Part shown: piece by piece, positions 30,742-41,487 of the stretch
Layout of the letters: each line of letters opens with the position of its first letter
Position numbering within the stretch: the stretch's first letter is position 1
NCBI GenBank assembly: GCA_003427395.1
Contig: BFEA01000001.1
Span: 8,975,336-9,032,850, forward strand
Reading direction: 5' to 3'
Source: Chara braunii
Taxonomy: Eukaryota > Streptophyta > Charophyceae > Charales > Characeae
Length of the DNA: 57,515 bases
The notes under the pieces: generated by a model
The model's database searches: none
What the model saw: the letters and a program-made list of their open reading frames with translations, nothing else
What the model was told of the DNA's origin: nothing
Translations under genes and position numbers: made by a program

Positions 30742-33396
30742 TCAAGAGTCCTCAGAGGATTGGGACTCGGCCTCGGTATTCGTGCTGCTGCCACATGCTC
30801 TGAGACGTGAAGCATCAGGGCTGCTGGCTCCATAGTTGAATCTCATTGCATCAATTGCTGACACATGTCGAATAGGTGTGTCAGGTGAGGTTGTACCGAT
30901 GATGATGGGAAGCCGCCTTCTGTCTCCATCCACGATCTCATCGCTGCTGACCTGGATGACTTCCTGTTGCCCAGCCGACGGTCTAGGCAGTGAGCTTCTC
31001 TGTATCCACTGTGCGAGCACTTGATCATCATGTGTCATCCATCTGAGCGTAGCTTCGTCAGTGGTAGGCTTATCGGCTTGTGGAACTGTGGTTGTTGTCC
31101 CGGGACGTCCTTGGAGTGATATGCCCTGTTGCGCTGCTGCCATTGCTTGTCTTTGTTGTTGTGCCTGCAGTACATCATGCAGATCTGGTTGCCACAGATT
31201 GTCAGCGTTCGTCTTTCTTCCTCTTTGCCTCTTGTTTGACCTGTTGTCTGTGGTAACCTTTATTCTGCGGGTCTTGTTTCCTCTCCTTTTGTCCATCCTT
31301 GTTGGTATGGGGAGCGGGTTCATGGCAATGCTGACTCAGAGTAGTTGTTCTCGTCTTTGAGCCCGCCTCTTAGCTTCAGTCTCGGCAACATTATGTGCGT
31401 TTGCTAGGGCAGTTGCACAACTGTTAAGGGAGGTGGAAGGTGGGATAAAGTTGTGCAAATTGGAAGGTGTTCCCCTGTTGTATGCAGTAGTGGGTACATT
31501 CAAGGTGGTCGTGTTAGCCTGCTGTTGTGCATTTTGCGAGGCAGCAATGGCGAAAGCATTGGGTCCTAGGTGTGCATTTGTGAAGTCGAGCGATGTTGTT
31601 GCATCGGTATTGCTTACCCCAAACCCCTGCCCAATGTGTGTCAGCATGCTGTTGGTGTTAGCGCGTAGGCTGGGGAAAGGGGTTGTGAAAGCAGTCTGTG
31701 GCGTGTTGGTGCTCGTGCTTCTTGCATTGTTGAAGATTCCGACTATGGGGGCAAAGTTAGTTGCCGCAGTAGCAGTGATGTTCTGTGGTGTTGTCCGGAA
31801 ATGGTTAAGGGTTGCAGATGCTGTAGCGTGTATCGTGGTTGAGGTAGGGGTGGGAGAGGTGTTTGGCAGATGAGGTTCACTTGCTGCAGAGCGTGTGGCA
31901 TGTGTAGCAGTGGTGTTGTTGCCGGTATGCGTGGGGATAGCGTTCATGGGAGTAGTAGTTGGAGTGTCGATAGGTGTAGTGCGCTGCATAGAAACTTGCC
32001 CATGCGTTCGGTTTGAAGCATTGTGCGGGGTGATGTGCACAGGTGAGGGGTTAGGCTGTGGCGTTCCCATTGGGTTGTTACCAACCTGTTGAGCGCTCGG
32101 AGAGACGCTTCTGCTTGGTTGCTGTCGAGGCATGCTTGTTGGAGTTGTCGTGGTTGATATAACGCATGACGTCGGTGTGTTTCCGATCCTCATATGTCGG
32201 CACCTTCTCAGCGAGTTATCTTCAGCCTCTGGCTGTCGTTGCCTGCTCGCGGGACTTGTCAGCAACGCTTTAGAGTTGGGCAGCAGTGCCGCGGTGAACT
32301 TGTGAACAAATGGGACATCTTTGAAATCTTCAAAAATGAGGATTTCTTCTGCCTTGATATGCCTGTTTTGGCAGATGAGATTGACAATCTTGATCATGTA
32401 CTCCCTCATAAAGATGAAGGAGATCTGCGCAAGGATTGACTTTCTCCATGTGGTGCGGAGGAGAGCCTGAAATTCTAACATCCTGATCTTATCTGAAGGC
32501 GCATGCGGGTCTATCTTATCAAGGTTTCCAATCACATACCACATCATGTGATCAAACCAAGTAAAGTTATTGTCACACCTGGGGCATGCACATTTAAGAT
32601 ATGACCTCCCGATATTCTAGAGCTTCCTTAGCTCAAAGAGGTTCGCTGGGAGTTTCGGAATGCCTTTCTGGTGCAGGAGAGGTTTCTCTGGGCACTTCCC
32701 TTTCTCGAGCTTGGCGATGGGCGAAATATCTGCGTCCAATCCTCCCCGAAAATAGATAGTGCCGTTCCTAGCAGCGGTACGACAGTTCTCTATTTCTGCA
32801 TAAGTGAGATAGGCAAACGCCATGTATGCGTCTACGCTGATGGGTGCACAGTAATTGAATGTGTCAAGCTTCCATAAGCGATTATGGACACATTGCACAA
32901 CTTTCTGTGTCCAGATGCACGAAGCTAGCGGTAAGAAGGCACTACTTCTGGCAAACTTATGTCCTGAGTCTCTGGTAAGTGGAGCGATTTCAGAATGTGC
33001 GTTAGTTCTTCGTTCTGCTTCTTTCTTCTTCAAATACTGCAGCTCGACTTGCGTCAGAGAGATCCTGTTGATGTAGGATTCGCTAAAGGTCTCGTTGTCT
33101 TCAGCGATGGAAACCTGTCTGGCAGAGTCCAGATGCGAGGTGTCGTATCCGTGGAGGTCAAGTATAATCTTCTCAGCCTTGGCAATGATGAGATTCAGTT
33201 CTCTGTTCTTTATGGCAGCCTTCCTGCAGGTCTCAGCGATATTGTTGGTGAATTCCAAGATTTTATCATTCAGTTCTTGTGGCTTGTTTTGCATTATGCA
33301 AACGAGGGTTTCCCTATCACTGAACGAAATATTTTCGATCAGAAATGGTGCTTGCCCTTGTGTTGCTTCATGCACTTGCAGGAGAACGTCCGCAGG

Positions 33397-33406
33397 GATG
33401 GCCAGC
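33397..33406. repeat. Target-site duplication, left copy
   Basis: GATGGCCAGC directly abuts the left end of the insertion and is identical to 34962-34971. It is part of the interrupted coding frame. Confidence 0.85.
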
Positions 33407-34961
33407 TATGTTGCACGTAGGCCGCGGCCTGGTTCGGCCACGGCCGAGGCCGCCGGCCTAGGCCAGGGCCCCCCCGGCCGCGGCTGAACGCGGCCGATAA
33501 TTAAAAATAAAAAAAATAAATAAATAAATAAATAAAAAAGGGTTTCGAGTGGGGCGGGGGTCCCCTACCTCCTCGCAAAAAAAAAAACATAAGAACTTCA
33601 AAAACGGGGGGTTGGGTTTCGATGACTAAAAAAAAAATTAAATAAATAGAAAAAAAGGGGGGTAACTCCTTATTTTTTTTTAACATCTCATTTCCCTGCA
33701 AACAACAGATATTCATTTCCAAAAAAAATACACGTAAACTTAGGGACCATATATCTCGATTTTTTNNNNNNNNNNNNNNNNNNNNNNNNNNNNNNNNNNN
33801 NNNNNNNNNNNNNNNNNNNNNNNNNNNNNNNNNNNNNNNNNNNNNNNNNNNNNNNNNNNNNNNNNNNNNNNNNNNNNNNNNNNNNNNNNNNNNNNNNNNN
33901 NNNNNNNNNNNNNNNNNNNNNNNNNNNNNNNNNNNNNNNNNNNNNNNNNNNNNNNNNNNNNNNNNNNNNNNNNNNNNNNNNNNNNNNNNNNNNNNNNNNN
34001 NNNNNNNNNNNNNNNNNNNNNNNNNNNNNNNNNNNNNNNNNNNNNNNNNNNNNNNNNNNNNNNNNNNNNNNNNNNNNNNNNNNNNNNNNNNNNNNNNNNN
34101 NNNNNNNNNNNNNNNNNNNNNNNNNNNNNNNNNNNNNNNNNNNNNNNNNNNNNNNNNNNNNNNNNNNNNNNNNNNNNNNNNNNNNNNNNNNNNNNNNNNN
34201 NNNNNNNNNNNNNNNNNNNNNNNNNNNNNNNNNNNNNNNNNNNNNNNNNNNNNNNNNNNNNNNNNNNNNNNNNNNNNNNNNNNNNNNNNNNNNNNNNNNN
34301 NNNNNNNNNNNNNNNNNNNNNNNNNNNNNNNNNNNNNNNNNNNNNNNNNNNNNNNNNNNNNNNNNNNNNNNNNNNNNNNNNNNNNNNNNNNNNNNNNNNN
34401 NNNNNNNNNNNNNNNNNNNNNNNNNNNNNNGTGTGTGTGTGTGTGTGTGTGTGCACGTGGTGGGTGGCGGGGGGGTGGGGCGACTCCTCCCCCACCACCA
34501 ATCAATCAATCAATCAATCAATCAAACCCCTTTTTTTTTTCTTTTTTTTTTCCGCAAATGCATTTTTTCAAAACACCTCATACTTCTGCAAAAAAACATA
34601 AATTTATTTCTAAAAAAAAAACAGGTAAACTCACGGACCATATATTTCATGATAAAAAATGACCAAAAAAAATCCTGCTTTTCTTTATATATTTTTTTTA
34701 ATTTTGTTAGAATCGATTTTAGTTTTTGATTTTTTTTAAACCTTAAACAAAGTCGGATTCCAAAAAAACAAATATAGGAGTGTAGGGTTTTTTTAGCCCT
34801 ACACGCCCATTTGTTTTTTTTTTTTTTCATGCATTAGAAAAAAAAATAAAAATCTTGCACCGAAGTCGGTCGGTCGGCCTAGGCCGAACCCGGCCTATTC
34901 GGCCATCGGCCTAGGCCGCGGCCGACTTGGACCCCGCGGCCACGGCCGGGCGTGCAAATTA
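33407..34961. mobile_element. Non-autonomous TIR element with GGCC-rich ends
   Basis: Flanked by the 10-bp duplication GATGGCCAGC. The outer ends are imperfect inverted repeats: TATGTTGCACG on the left and, on the complement, TAATTTGCACG on the right. Both continue into about 80 bp built from GGCC, CGGCC and GGCCTAGGCC words in both orientations. The interior is A/T-rich and carries a direct repeat (33682-33757 and 34575-34650, sharing CGTAAACTTAGGGACCATAT-like text) and a hairpin GTGTAGGG..CCCTACAC (34782-34804). No transposase is visible, but 665 bp are unknown. The 10-bp duplication would suit a Mutator-like superfamily, as inference only. Confidence 0.75.
33766..34430. other. Assembly gap (665 N)
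   Basis: An N run inside the TIR element, bounded by a T run on the left and a GT microsatellite (34431-34452) on the right. The long X-filled frames across it are not genes. Confidence 0.95.
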
Positions 34962-34971
34962 GATGGCCAGC
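34962..34971. repeat. Target-site duplication, right copy
   Basis: GATGGCCAGC, identical to 33397-33406, directly follows the right end of the element. Confidence 0.85.
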
Positions 34972-35159
34972 ATTGCAATTTGGCAGTGGGCTACGGGCGG
35001 CTGGAGTTGCGAGAAAGGCCTTATTGTTGTGGCAAGCTCAGGGTACCACCCCATAAGGATGCTTTCTTCGTCCTGCACATATTCGGACCGAGGGTGGGAG
35101 TTAGTTTTGGCACATTGTTCGTCAGACGGGTTTGTATTATGCGGGAGTCTGAAGATCTA

Positions 35160-36480
35160 TAGTTTTATTTTATCTTAGGAAAGTTATTTTTTAATTCTTT
35201 TCTGTTTATTCTTGATTTTGTTTAACACAAGGGGACAAGATGTGTCTGCTGTTATTATGTAAATATAACCATTGTTATGCTTATCATTCAGGTAGGGGGT
35301 GCTAAACTGTTTATGGGGAGAGGGTAGAGACGCAAGAATAGTACGAATATTTGTATTTTATATTTATTAGTTTTGAGTATATCTCATATGACTATGTTAT
35401 GTCTGGCATTCTATTTGGGTTTCTTTAATTGGAGTTATTTATTCTAAGCATTTGCATATTTGTGGTTACGAAAAAAATGGTGGTTTGTTAGTGTGGGTAG
35501 TTCCTGACCTTCATAGCCTGTCCAAATCTTTTTATTTGTAGTTATTTATCATTTTCAGTTTTTTATATATATATATTTTATTTTTTTACTTTTATTAAAA
35601 AAATAATAATAAAAAAAAAACTTTTTTTTTTTTTAATTATTTATTTATTTATTTTATTGCAAATTTATAAATTTGTAATTGCCAATTTTTTATGATTGAT
35701 TACTTTTAAATTGTGGTTAACTAGCATATGGGAGACGGGTGTTGTTTATTTACTGAATTGTTCTTTCTGTATGATGTATTTTGGTGAAACAAAGAGTGAG
35801 GCGTCTCGGCTTTAGAGGTTAGAAGGGTGTGGTATGGAGTTAAGGAAAAAAAGACGTCCTTGTGAGATATAGTATATGGCAGCTTTTTGTATTGGTAGCC
35901 TATTTAGCGATATTTATCAGTTTGAGTGGTTACTGTACTTGTGCAGAGACCAATTATTTCTTCAGGATTTACTTATGTTTTATTTTTAATTTTTATTTTT
36001 TTTATATTTTTAATTTTTAATTTTTAATTTTTAATTATTATTTTATTTATAATAATATTTTGAGTTTTTAATATGCTAATTTATTTATTTATTTATTTAT
36101 TTGATTATTTATTTATTTATGTATTTTATCTTTTTATATTTCTGTACATATTTTACTGAAATATATTTATTATTATTTTCTATTTTTGCAGATGTGCTAG
36201 TGGTATTTTGCTAAAGGCAAATTATACATGGTGTTGACAGGCTTTTAGCTCAGGGCATTTGTCGGTTTAGCGATTGAGTAGCATGAAGGCTTATTCTATT
36301 TTTATATATAGCTATGTTCGGTGGGGTTATTTGCTTGCGGATCTGGGGTATTGAGGGTCAGGAGTGAGAGTTTTCTGCATGTGAGGGTTACACGTTTTTT
36401 CGACGATTTTCTGCTGGGTGGTAGTCGTAGTCTGTGCCCTTGTTAGTTATCAGATCGTCCTATTCCGATCTTCAGAGTGT
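35160..36480. other. AT-rich DNA, no recognised gene
   Basis: It contains A/T homopolymer runs and ATTT-type simple sequence (35560-35660, 35980-36180). Possible upstream or intronic DNA of the minus-strand gene that ends at 35157. No features beyond simple sequence. Confidence 0.5.
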
Positions 36481-37027
36481 AGTGTGGCGAACCAAGCATG
36501 TGGAGTGTGCTACCCAAATGTGTATATATATGTGTATGTGCATGTGGTCATTCCAATATCATAGTTCTTGCGTATCATCTATGGAAACACATGATAGTCG
36601 TGAGGGCAGAAACTGTGGGGGAGAGAGTTGTTGGTAAAGCGGGAGTGAGCGATAAGGTGATTGTGGTACTTCGAAGCCGGGGAGAGAGTTCGTGTTTGTT
36701 TATTGTGTATCATCCACCAAAGAAGAAAGCTTGTGGGAATAAGAGATCGGAGACGTTAGCAAGTGAGGGGGTGAGTGTGAGGCAAAAAGGTTATACGGAT
36801 GAGGTGATAATCCGCGCATGTTTGTGGGGGATGGGGAGAGCGGGGAAGGGGAAGCCGAAGACAAGCCGAGGGGGGTGAGTGTGAGGAAGAAAACCACTCG
36901 TGATCGGAGGTGGGGAAATTCCCTTCATCTGGAGGTTATATTCCTAGCGACCGGGGAGAGGACGTTGATTTAGAACTGTAAGAACGTATCGGGCGGTCAG
37001 GACAAGCTCTGGTGTTAATCCTACGGC
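36481..37027 (+). other. Weakly coding-like segment, unassigned
   Basis: A 126-codon plus frame (36498-36878) includes SDKVIVVLRSRGESSCLFIV and a Lys/Gly-rich end. It overlaps no known motif. G-rich composition here may explain the lack of stops. Confidence 0.3.
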
Positions 37028-37498
37028 GTGAGTGTGACCAATTTTAATTCAGCTATGGATGTCGTCACTACGTGCGTGGGGGAAGTTCACGGAAAGACGG
37101 TTGAGATTCAGGAGGTTCGTCATCGTTGGGGTGATGGCGGTGGTAGGGATTTCAGGTATAGCCTTCGAGTGGCAAATGACTCGGTTCGTCATTACCGTGT
37201 TACGACGGATGGACGACTGGTTCTAAAGTTGTGCGTGGGTCTGGGTTACTGGGATGGTTTGCTTTGCGAAGTGACCGTGTTTGTAACCAAGGCATCAACG
37301 GATATCCCGAATGAAGTATCTGACGGGGATGTGGATGTGGTGGCGGGGATGGTGGAGTTGTTAATGAGTGATCTGCTTCAGGAGCACGGGGAGAATCAGA
37401 TCGATTTTGTCGAGTGGGAGGCTGTATTGGAACCGCTGTTGGTCATGCGCAGATGTATGGCGGGTGTTTTGAGTATAGCAAATAGCTATGAATGGTAG
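37028..37498 (+). CDS. Hypothetical small ORF
   Basis: Up to 156 codons, with the first true ATG at 37055. It has a mixed, protein-like composition: GEVHGKTVEIQEVRHRWGDG, RLVLKLCVGLGYWDGLLCEV, GMVELLMSDLLQEHGENQID and VEWEAVLEPLLVMRRCMAGV. It stands out from its AT-rich surroundings. I recognise no domain and see no homologous copy elsewhere in the window. It could be an exon of a spliced gene or a relic. Confidence 0.35.
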   Translation: MSVTNFNSAMDVVTTCVGEVHGKTVEIQEVRHRWGDGGGRDFRYSLRVANDSVRHYRVTTDGRLVLKLCVGLGYWDGLLCEVTVFVTKASTDIPNEVSDGDVDVVAGMVELLMSDLLQEHGENQIDFVEWEAVLEPLLVMRRCMAGVLSIANSYEW

Positions 37499-38350
37499 GG
37501 ATGTGGAATGCTTTACATACTGGTTGTTCATCCGTGGCTGAGTGCATCTCAAAGCCCATGGTGATAACGATCCGATTTGGAGAGTGAGCCTGTTTACTTT
37601 TAGGTTAGATGGCTACATGGTTGGAGTTTTGGATTGTTTTGGGGACGGTTCATAATATGTTTCCAATCTCCTGGAGCGAGGTTTTGTGTGTATTGTTAGC
37701 AGGAGGGGGTTGGGTAATATGCAAATTAGCTGGGGATGTACTCGGTGTCAGATCGTGTTCTGGTTCGTAAGAAATGTGAGCAAGGGTTGGGGTACATTTG
37801 TCATCAGGAAAGGAGATAGTGAAATTGACATATACTGCGAACAGGCTATGTGGATGGGTGTGTTTCGTTTTCGGTTGCTGGCTTACTGTCATCACGATTG
37901 AGAATTGTACGGAGTTTTTTTTAAGGAAACGGAGTCCATCAATAACTGGAAGTCTAGTAAATTTATTTGTTATGATTTGTGCGCACTCACTGTTTTTTGC
38001 GAAGTGCGGAGTCTTAGCATGTTTTGTTATGTTCTTATGATGCTTTTCTTTGTTGTGTTCCGATTGTTTAAATAGCGGGGTATGATCTATTAATTTCAGG
38101 GAATTTTAATAAAATATATTTTTGGTTTGCATTGGCAGGTATGTTCAATTGTGCAGGCAACAGTATATGATTACCTTTCTTAAAAATTTGGTAGCCTTTT
38201 GTACATGTGTTAATGTAGAATGAAAAGCGTTTTAATAACTGATCATATAGGTTAACTTATATTTAGTGAAGTTAAAAAGGAGCTGCGATACTCGGTGTAC
38301 TATACGGGTCGTCCTGTAGGTGTAGTTATGTTCGGTAGAATTTAAGATAG
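37499..38350. other. No recognised feature
   Basis: Short open frames on both strands (60-80 codons) without motifs, then AT-rich DNA. Nothing supportable as a gene. Confidence 0.4.
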
Positions 38351-38352
38351 TA

Positions 38353-39330
38353 AAGAAGATACGCAGCCAAGATTGATTGAAAGTTTCAGAGAACCTTCAT
38401 AACGTATTTGTGTATGTGCTTAATCTTATAGATTTTCTATGGTCTGAATACAACGTGTAACTTGCTGATTATTCTTATAAGTCTAATAGAAAGTATGTAT
38501 GGCGCGAACGAGTCTACTCATGCGGAAAACATCATATCATTATCTATACTATTTGCATTGTTAATATTACGAATAGTTAATCGAGTAAAAAAATAAAAAA
38601 TAAAAAAGTAAAACATCGAGGGAAAAAAATATTTTATCCGAGATTAGGTAAACGTCATGAAATCAACCCTATTTCGGGTCAGAGATGTGAAAGTTACGCT
38701 GATTACCAGGACGACGTACTTGTTTTTTATCATCGTGAGTGCCCGAAAGCAGAATGGACGTTTGCACATAGTTTACCAGCAAAGAAGATACGCAACCAAG
38801 ATTGATTGGAAGTTTTAGCTAAGAAGATACGCAACTAGGATTGATTGGAAGTTTCAGCGAACCTTCATAACGCAGCCAATAAAATAGCATAGAACTTAAG
38901 AAGATACGCAGCCAAGATTGATTGGAAGTTTCAGCGAACCTTCATAACGCACTTGTGCGTGCTAAATCTTATGGATTTTCTACGTTCTTAATACAACGTG
39001 GAACTTTGCTGATTATTCTTATAAGTTTAATCGAAAGTATGTTTAGCGCAAATGATGCTGCTCGTGCGGGCAACATCATATCATTATCTATACCATTTGC
39101 TTCGTCAATATTACGGATAGCTAATCGAGAAAGAAGTAAAAAATAAAATAGAAAAAAAATAAAAAATCGAGAGAAAAAAAAAGGAATAACATTTTATCCG
39201 AGATTAGGTAATTGTCATGAAATCAACCCTATTTCGGGACAGAGATGTGGAAGTTACGCTGATTACCAAGAAGACTGGTTTTTTATCGTCGTAAGTGCCC
39301 GAAGGCAGAATGGACCTTTGCACATGGTTT
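38353..39330. repeat. Tandem duplication, unit about 430 bp, with short partial copies
   Basis: 38353-38778 and 38898-39330 are homologous over their length (AAGAAGATACGCAGCCAAGA, TTTTATCCGAGATTAGGTAA, CATGAAATCAACCCTATTTC in both). Between them are two truncated copies of the unit start (about 38780 and 38820, AAGAAGATACGCAACNAGGATTG-like). The offset of 545 bp and the partial copies suggest repeated unequal exchange. Confidence 0.85.
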
Positions 39331-39702
39331 ACCATCGTGGTCGACAAATCAGCAGGATTGACCACTTGTAGTAGAAAAATAAAACGTTTAAGCAGAACCA
39401 TCATGATGGGATGATGGCAACTCATTGGGTATGTGCTAAAGGCAGGGCAATTATTTTTATGTGTTACTTCGTTGTTTTCGGACATATGGCTTTACTTTTT
39501 TTGAAACAGAATTTTTTATTTTTATATGTCGTGGTGTTAGATTACCAAGGTAAGAGCAGGGTTAATCCATTCAGAATTATATTGTTTGCACCGTAATCGT
39601 ATTCCTCTGGGCGTTAGCCAAGTGTCGGCGATTATTATGTACGAGTTTGCCGATCAGTCCTAATTCGTATCATCTATGAGTACAGTGCTAGTTACTACGG
39701 GC
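39331..39702. other. No recognised feature
   Basis: Mixed-composition DNA between the tandem duplication and the Penelope-like element. A 61-codon plus frame has no motif. Confidence 0.4.
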
Positions 39703-39712
39703 TCAACATCAT
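39703..39712. repeat. Target-site duplication of the Penelope-like element, left
   Basis: TCAACATCAT immediately precedes the left pseudo-LTR and is identical to 44743-44752. Confidence 0.8.
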
Positions 39713-40124
39713 GGCCAGGGCCATCGGTTTAGGGTTGCTTTTGGGCATTTTTAGAATTTTCAGTTTGTTTGAGGCTTTGTATTTGTTTTCACGGGGTTTG
39801 TTGGCAGGTCTGTCAGGGCCGGTTCAGTCCTTTGTTTTCGGACCCCCTTTTTCTTTGGTAGGACCGAGGAATTGTTAACCTTTGTTTTGTATGGTACCGC
39901 CAGGTTTTTGGAAGTAGATGTATTATAAGTAGTGTGTTTGAGTTGGGTTTATCCTCTTCGATCGTGTTTTCGAACCGGTCGGGTATGTGGAGTGACGGAG
40001 GTTCCTGGGTGTGATGGAACGTTGGTGGTGGATTCTTAATCTCAATCATTGCGTTGACATTTTTCGAGCGTGTGGAGTTTGCTTTACGCGTTGTGTGATT
40101 TGTCTCTATCAATCTGTATTCATA
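39713..40124 (+). repeat. Left pseudo-LTR (412 bp)
   Basis: It starts GGCCAGGGCCATCGGTTTAG and ends AATCTGTATTCATA, and aligns along its length with 44342-44742 with few differences, the main one being a short insertion near 39880 (TTTGTTTTGTATGG). Direct orientation and position match the pseudo-LTRs of Penelope-like elements. Confidence 0.85.
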
Positions 40125-40243
40125 CCTGCTGAAGCTTGTGTGAACCTACCTGGAGACTAGAGCCAGGAGTGAGTGAGCACATTTGATTACTGTCGGCATT
40201 TTTCTGTATTGAAGCGAAGCACCACCACCACGATTTTACCAGT

Positions 40244-41441
40244 ATGGGCGGTGGTGGTTACAGATCTGATCGACGCGATCGGGAAAACAACAATCGAGGT
40301 CGAAATGCAGCGGGAGCCGGACGGGAGCGTCGTTCGGGGAGCCTTGAGCCTCGTTCGAATAGTCGTGAGCGACCGAGGGAGCATCATAATGGTGGTTCTC
40401 CACCACGAAGACCCCCACCTGTTTGCTTTGGATGCAAGGTGGTGGGACATTACCGTAGCGACTGCTGGCGTTTTTGGTCCGATGGAGGAACAAGAAGACA
40501 AATGGAGGAAGATGGGTATACTTGCCCCCCTGAGTTCGATAGGCCGGGGCGCCCAGCCTCACCTGGGAAGACGAATCTGTCGGGAGCGTTGACTACGCGT
40601 CTGGATGAGCTTGGCCAAAATGAGTGAGTTCGTTGGGCTTGAGATGGCACGGAGAAACGAGAAAGAGAGGAAGAAACGGGAGAAGGAGGAGCGAAGGTGT
40701 TTGGAGGAAGAAGAGTGTGAGCGTGAAGCCGAACGGGTCGAGAAAGCTGCTACAAAAGCACGTAAGAAGGAGGAAGAGCAGCTAGCAATGGCCAAAGCTG
40801 TGGACATACAGCTTTCCTTACGGATCGGCAGTATTCGTGACGAGATTCGGAGCGAGATCCGACGTGCTATCGGCAAGGGTAAAGCCGCTATTGTCGAAGA
40901 CACGCCATCCACGTAAGGTACTATAACAGTCAGTGAAGAGGAGGTTGCTGCTATCACTAAAGGTGTCGAGAAGATGTCCATCGCCGAGAAAAAGGAAGAG
41001 GGGCGAGGATGTAGCTGTGGGGGATAGCCCACCTGTGACGACTCCTGCCAAGTGTTCTAGCAAGCGCTCCGGAGTGCGACCTATCCGACTCTCTGACCGT
41101 CCCCAACGGGCTCGTGCTAAGCTGTCTCTGAAGAGTACAAGGGCGCAGGCGAAAACTCTCACTACTGTGAAGCGGCCACCTGATATGGCCATGGAGCGAT
41201 TGTCCTTTTTGGACCAAACTCGTCGTGAACTCAGTCGAATGGACTATGAAAGCGTCTGCAGCACTTGCCATTTGGAGGGCGTCCCATACACCACCAAGAT
41301 GTAAGCCATCTTCGACTTGGCGGATCGACGTGCAACGTTATGCTTTGGGAAAGAAGAAGATCAAGGTGCCGCGTCAATGAACATTGAAGATGACGATGCG
41401 GGCTGCTCTAGTGAAGGCGCTACGGATGCTACCAATAACTG
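40244..41441 (+). pseudogene. PLE ORF1: CCHC zinc knuckle, coiled coil, basic region
   Basis: ATG at 40244. An Arg/Gly-rich start is followed by a perfect CCHC knuckle CFGCKVVGHYRSDC (C-x2-C-x4-H-x4-C), typical of nucleocapsid-like RNA-binding domains. The frame ends at 40627 and the reading shifts, with an ATGAGTGA overlap at 40620, into a charged coiled coil (KERKKREKEERRCLEEEECE; to 40916). A TAA and a further frameshift follow, then a basic region (SPRKRKRGEDVAVGD, PPDMAMERLSFLDQTRRELS) to 41301. After one more TAA an acidic end reaches 41441. It reads as one ancestral protein broken by two stops and two frame changes. Its place before the GIY-YIG/RT ORF fits a gag-like role. Confidence 0.65.
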
Positions 41442-41487
41442 AAGACACCTCACCATCGAATAGTGGTGCATTGTTGTTGACGTTCTC

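Larger units (their letters stand above)
30742..35157 (-). pseudogene. Unknown gene split by a TIR element
   Basis: Coding blocks lie at 34972-35157 and 30742-33396. The first starts after an AG acceptor (TATAG) at about 35158 and reads IFRLPHNTNPSDEQCAKTN through PPVAHCQIAMLA. Removing the insertion (33407-34961) and one copy of its 10-bp duplication joins this directly in frame to IPADVLLQVHEATQGQAPF. The frame then stays open to a TAG at 32617. Beyond that it continues in the same frame with a C2H2-like segment CACPRCDNNFTWFDHMMWYV, a long Thr/Asn/Pro/Ala-rich region, a TGA at about 31333 and a basic tail (KRRGNKTRRIK, RSNKRQRGRK). No family is recognised. It may be a host gene or the first ORF of the reverse-transcriptase element further along the same strand. 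Confidence 0.55.

Noticed and set aside
33501-34509. Long minus-strand ORFs of 250-334 codons
   Set aside because: They are mostly unknown residues across a 665-bp gap, with A/T-run and GT-repeat ends.
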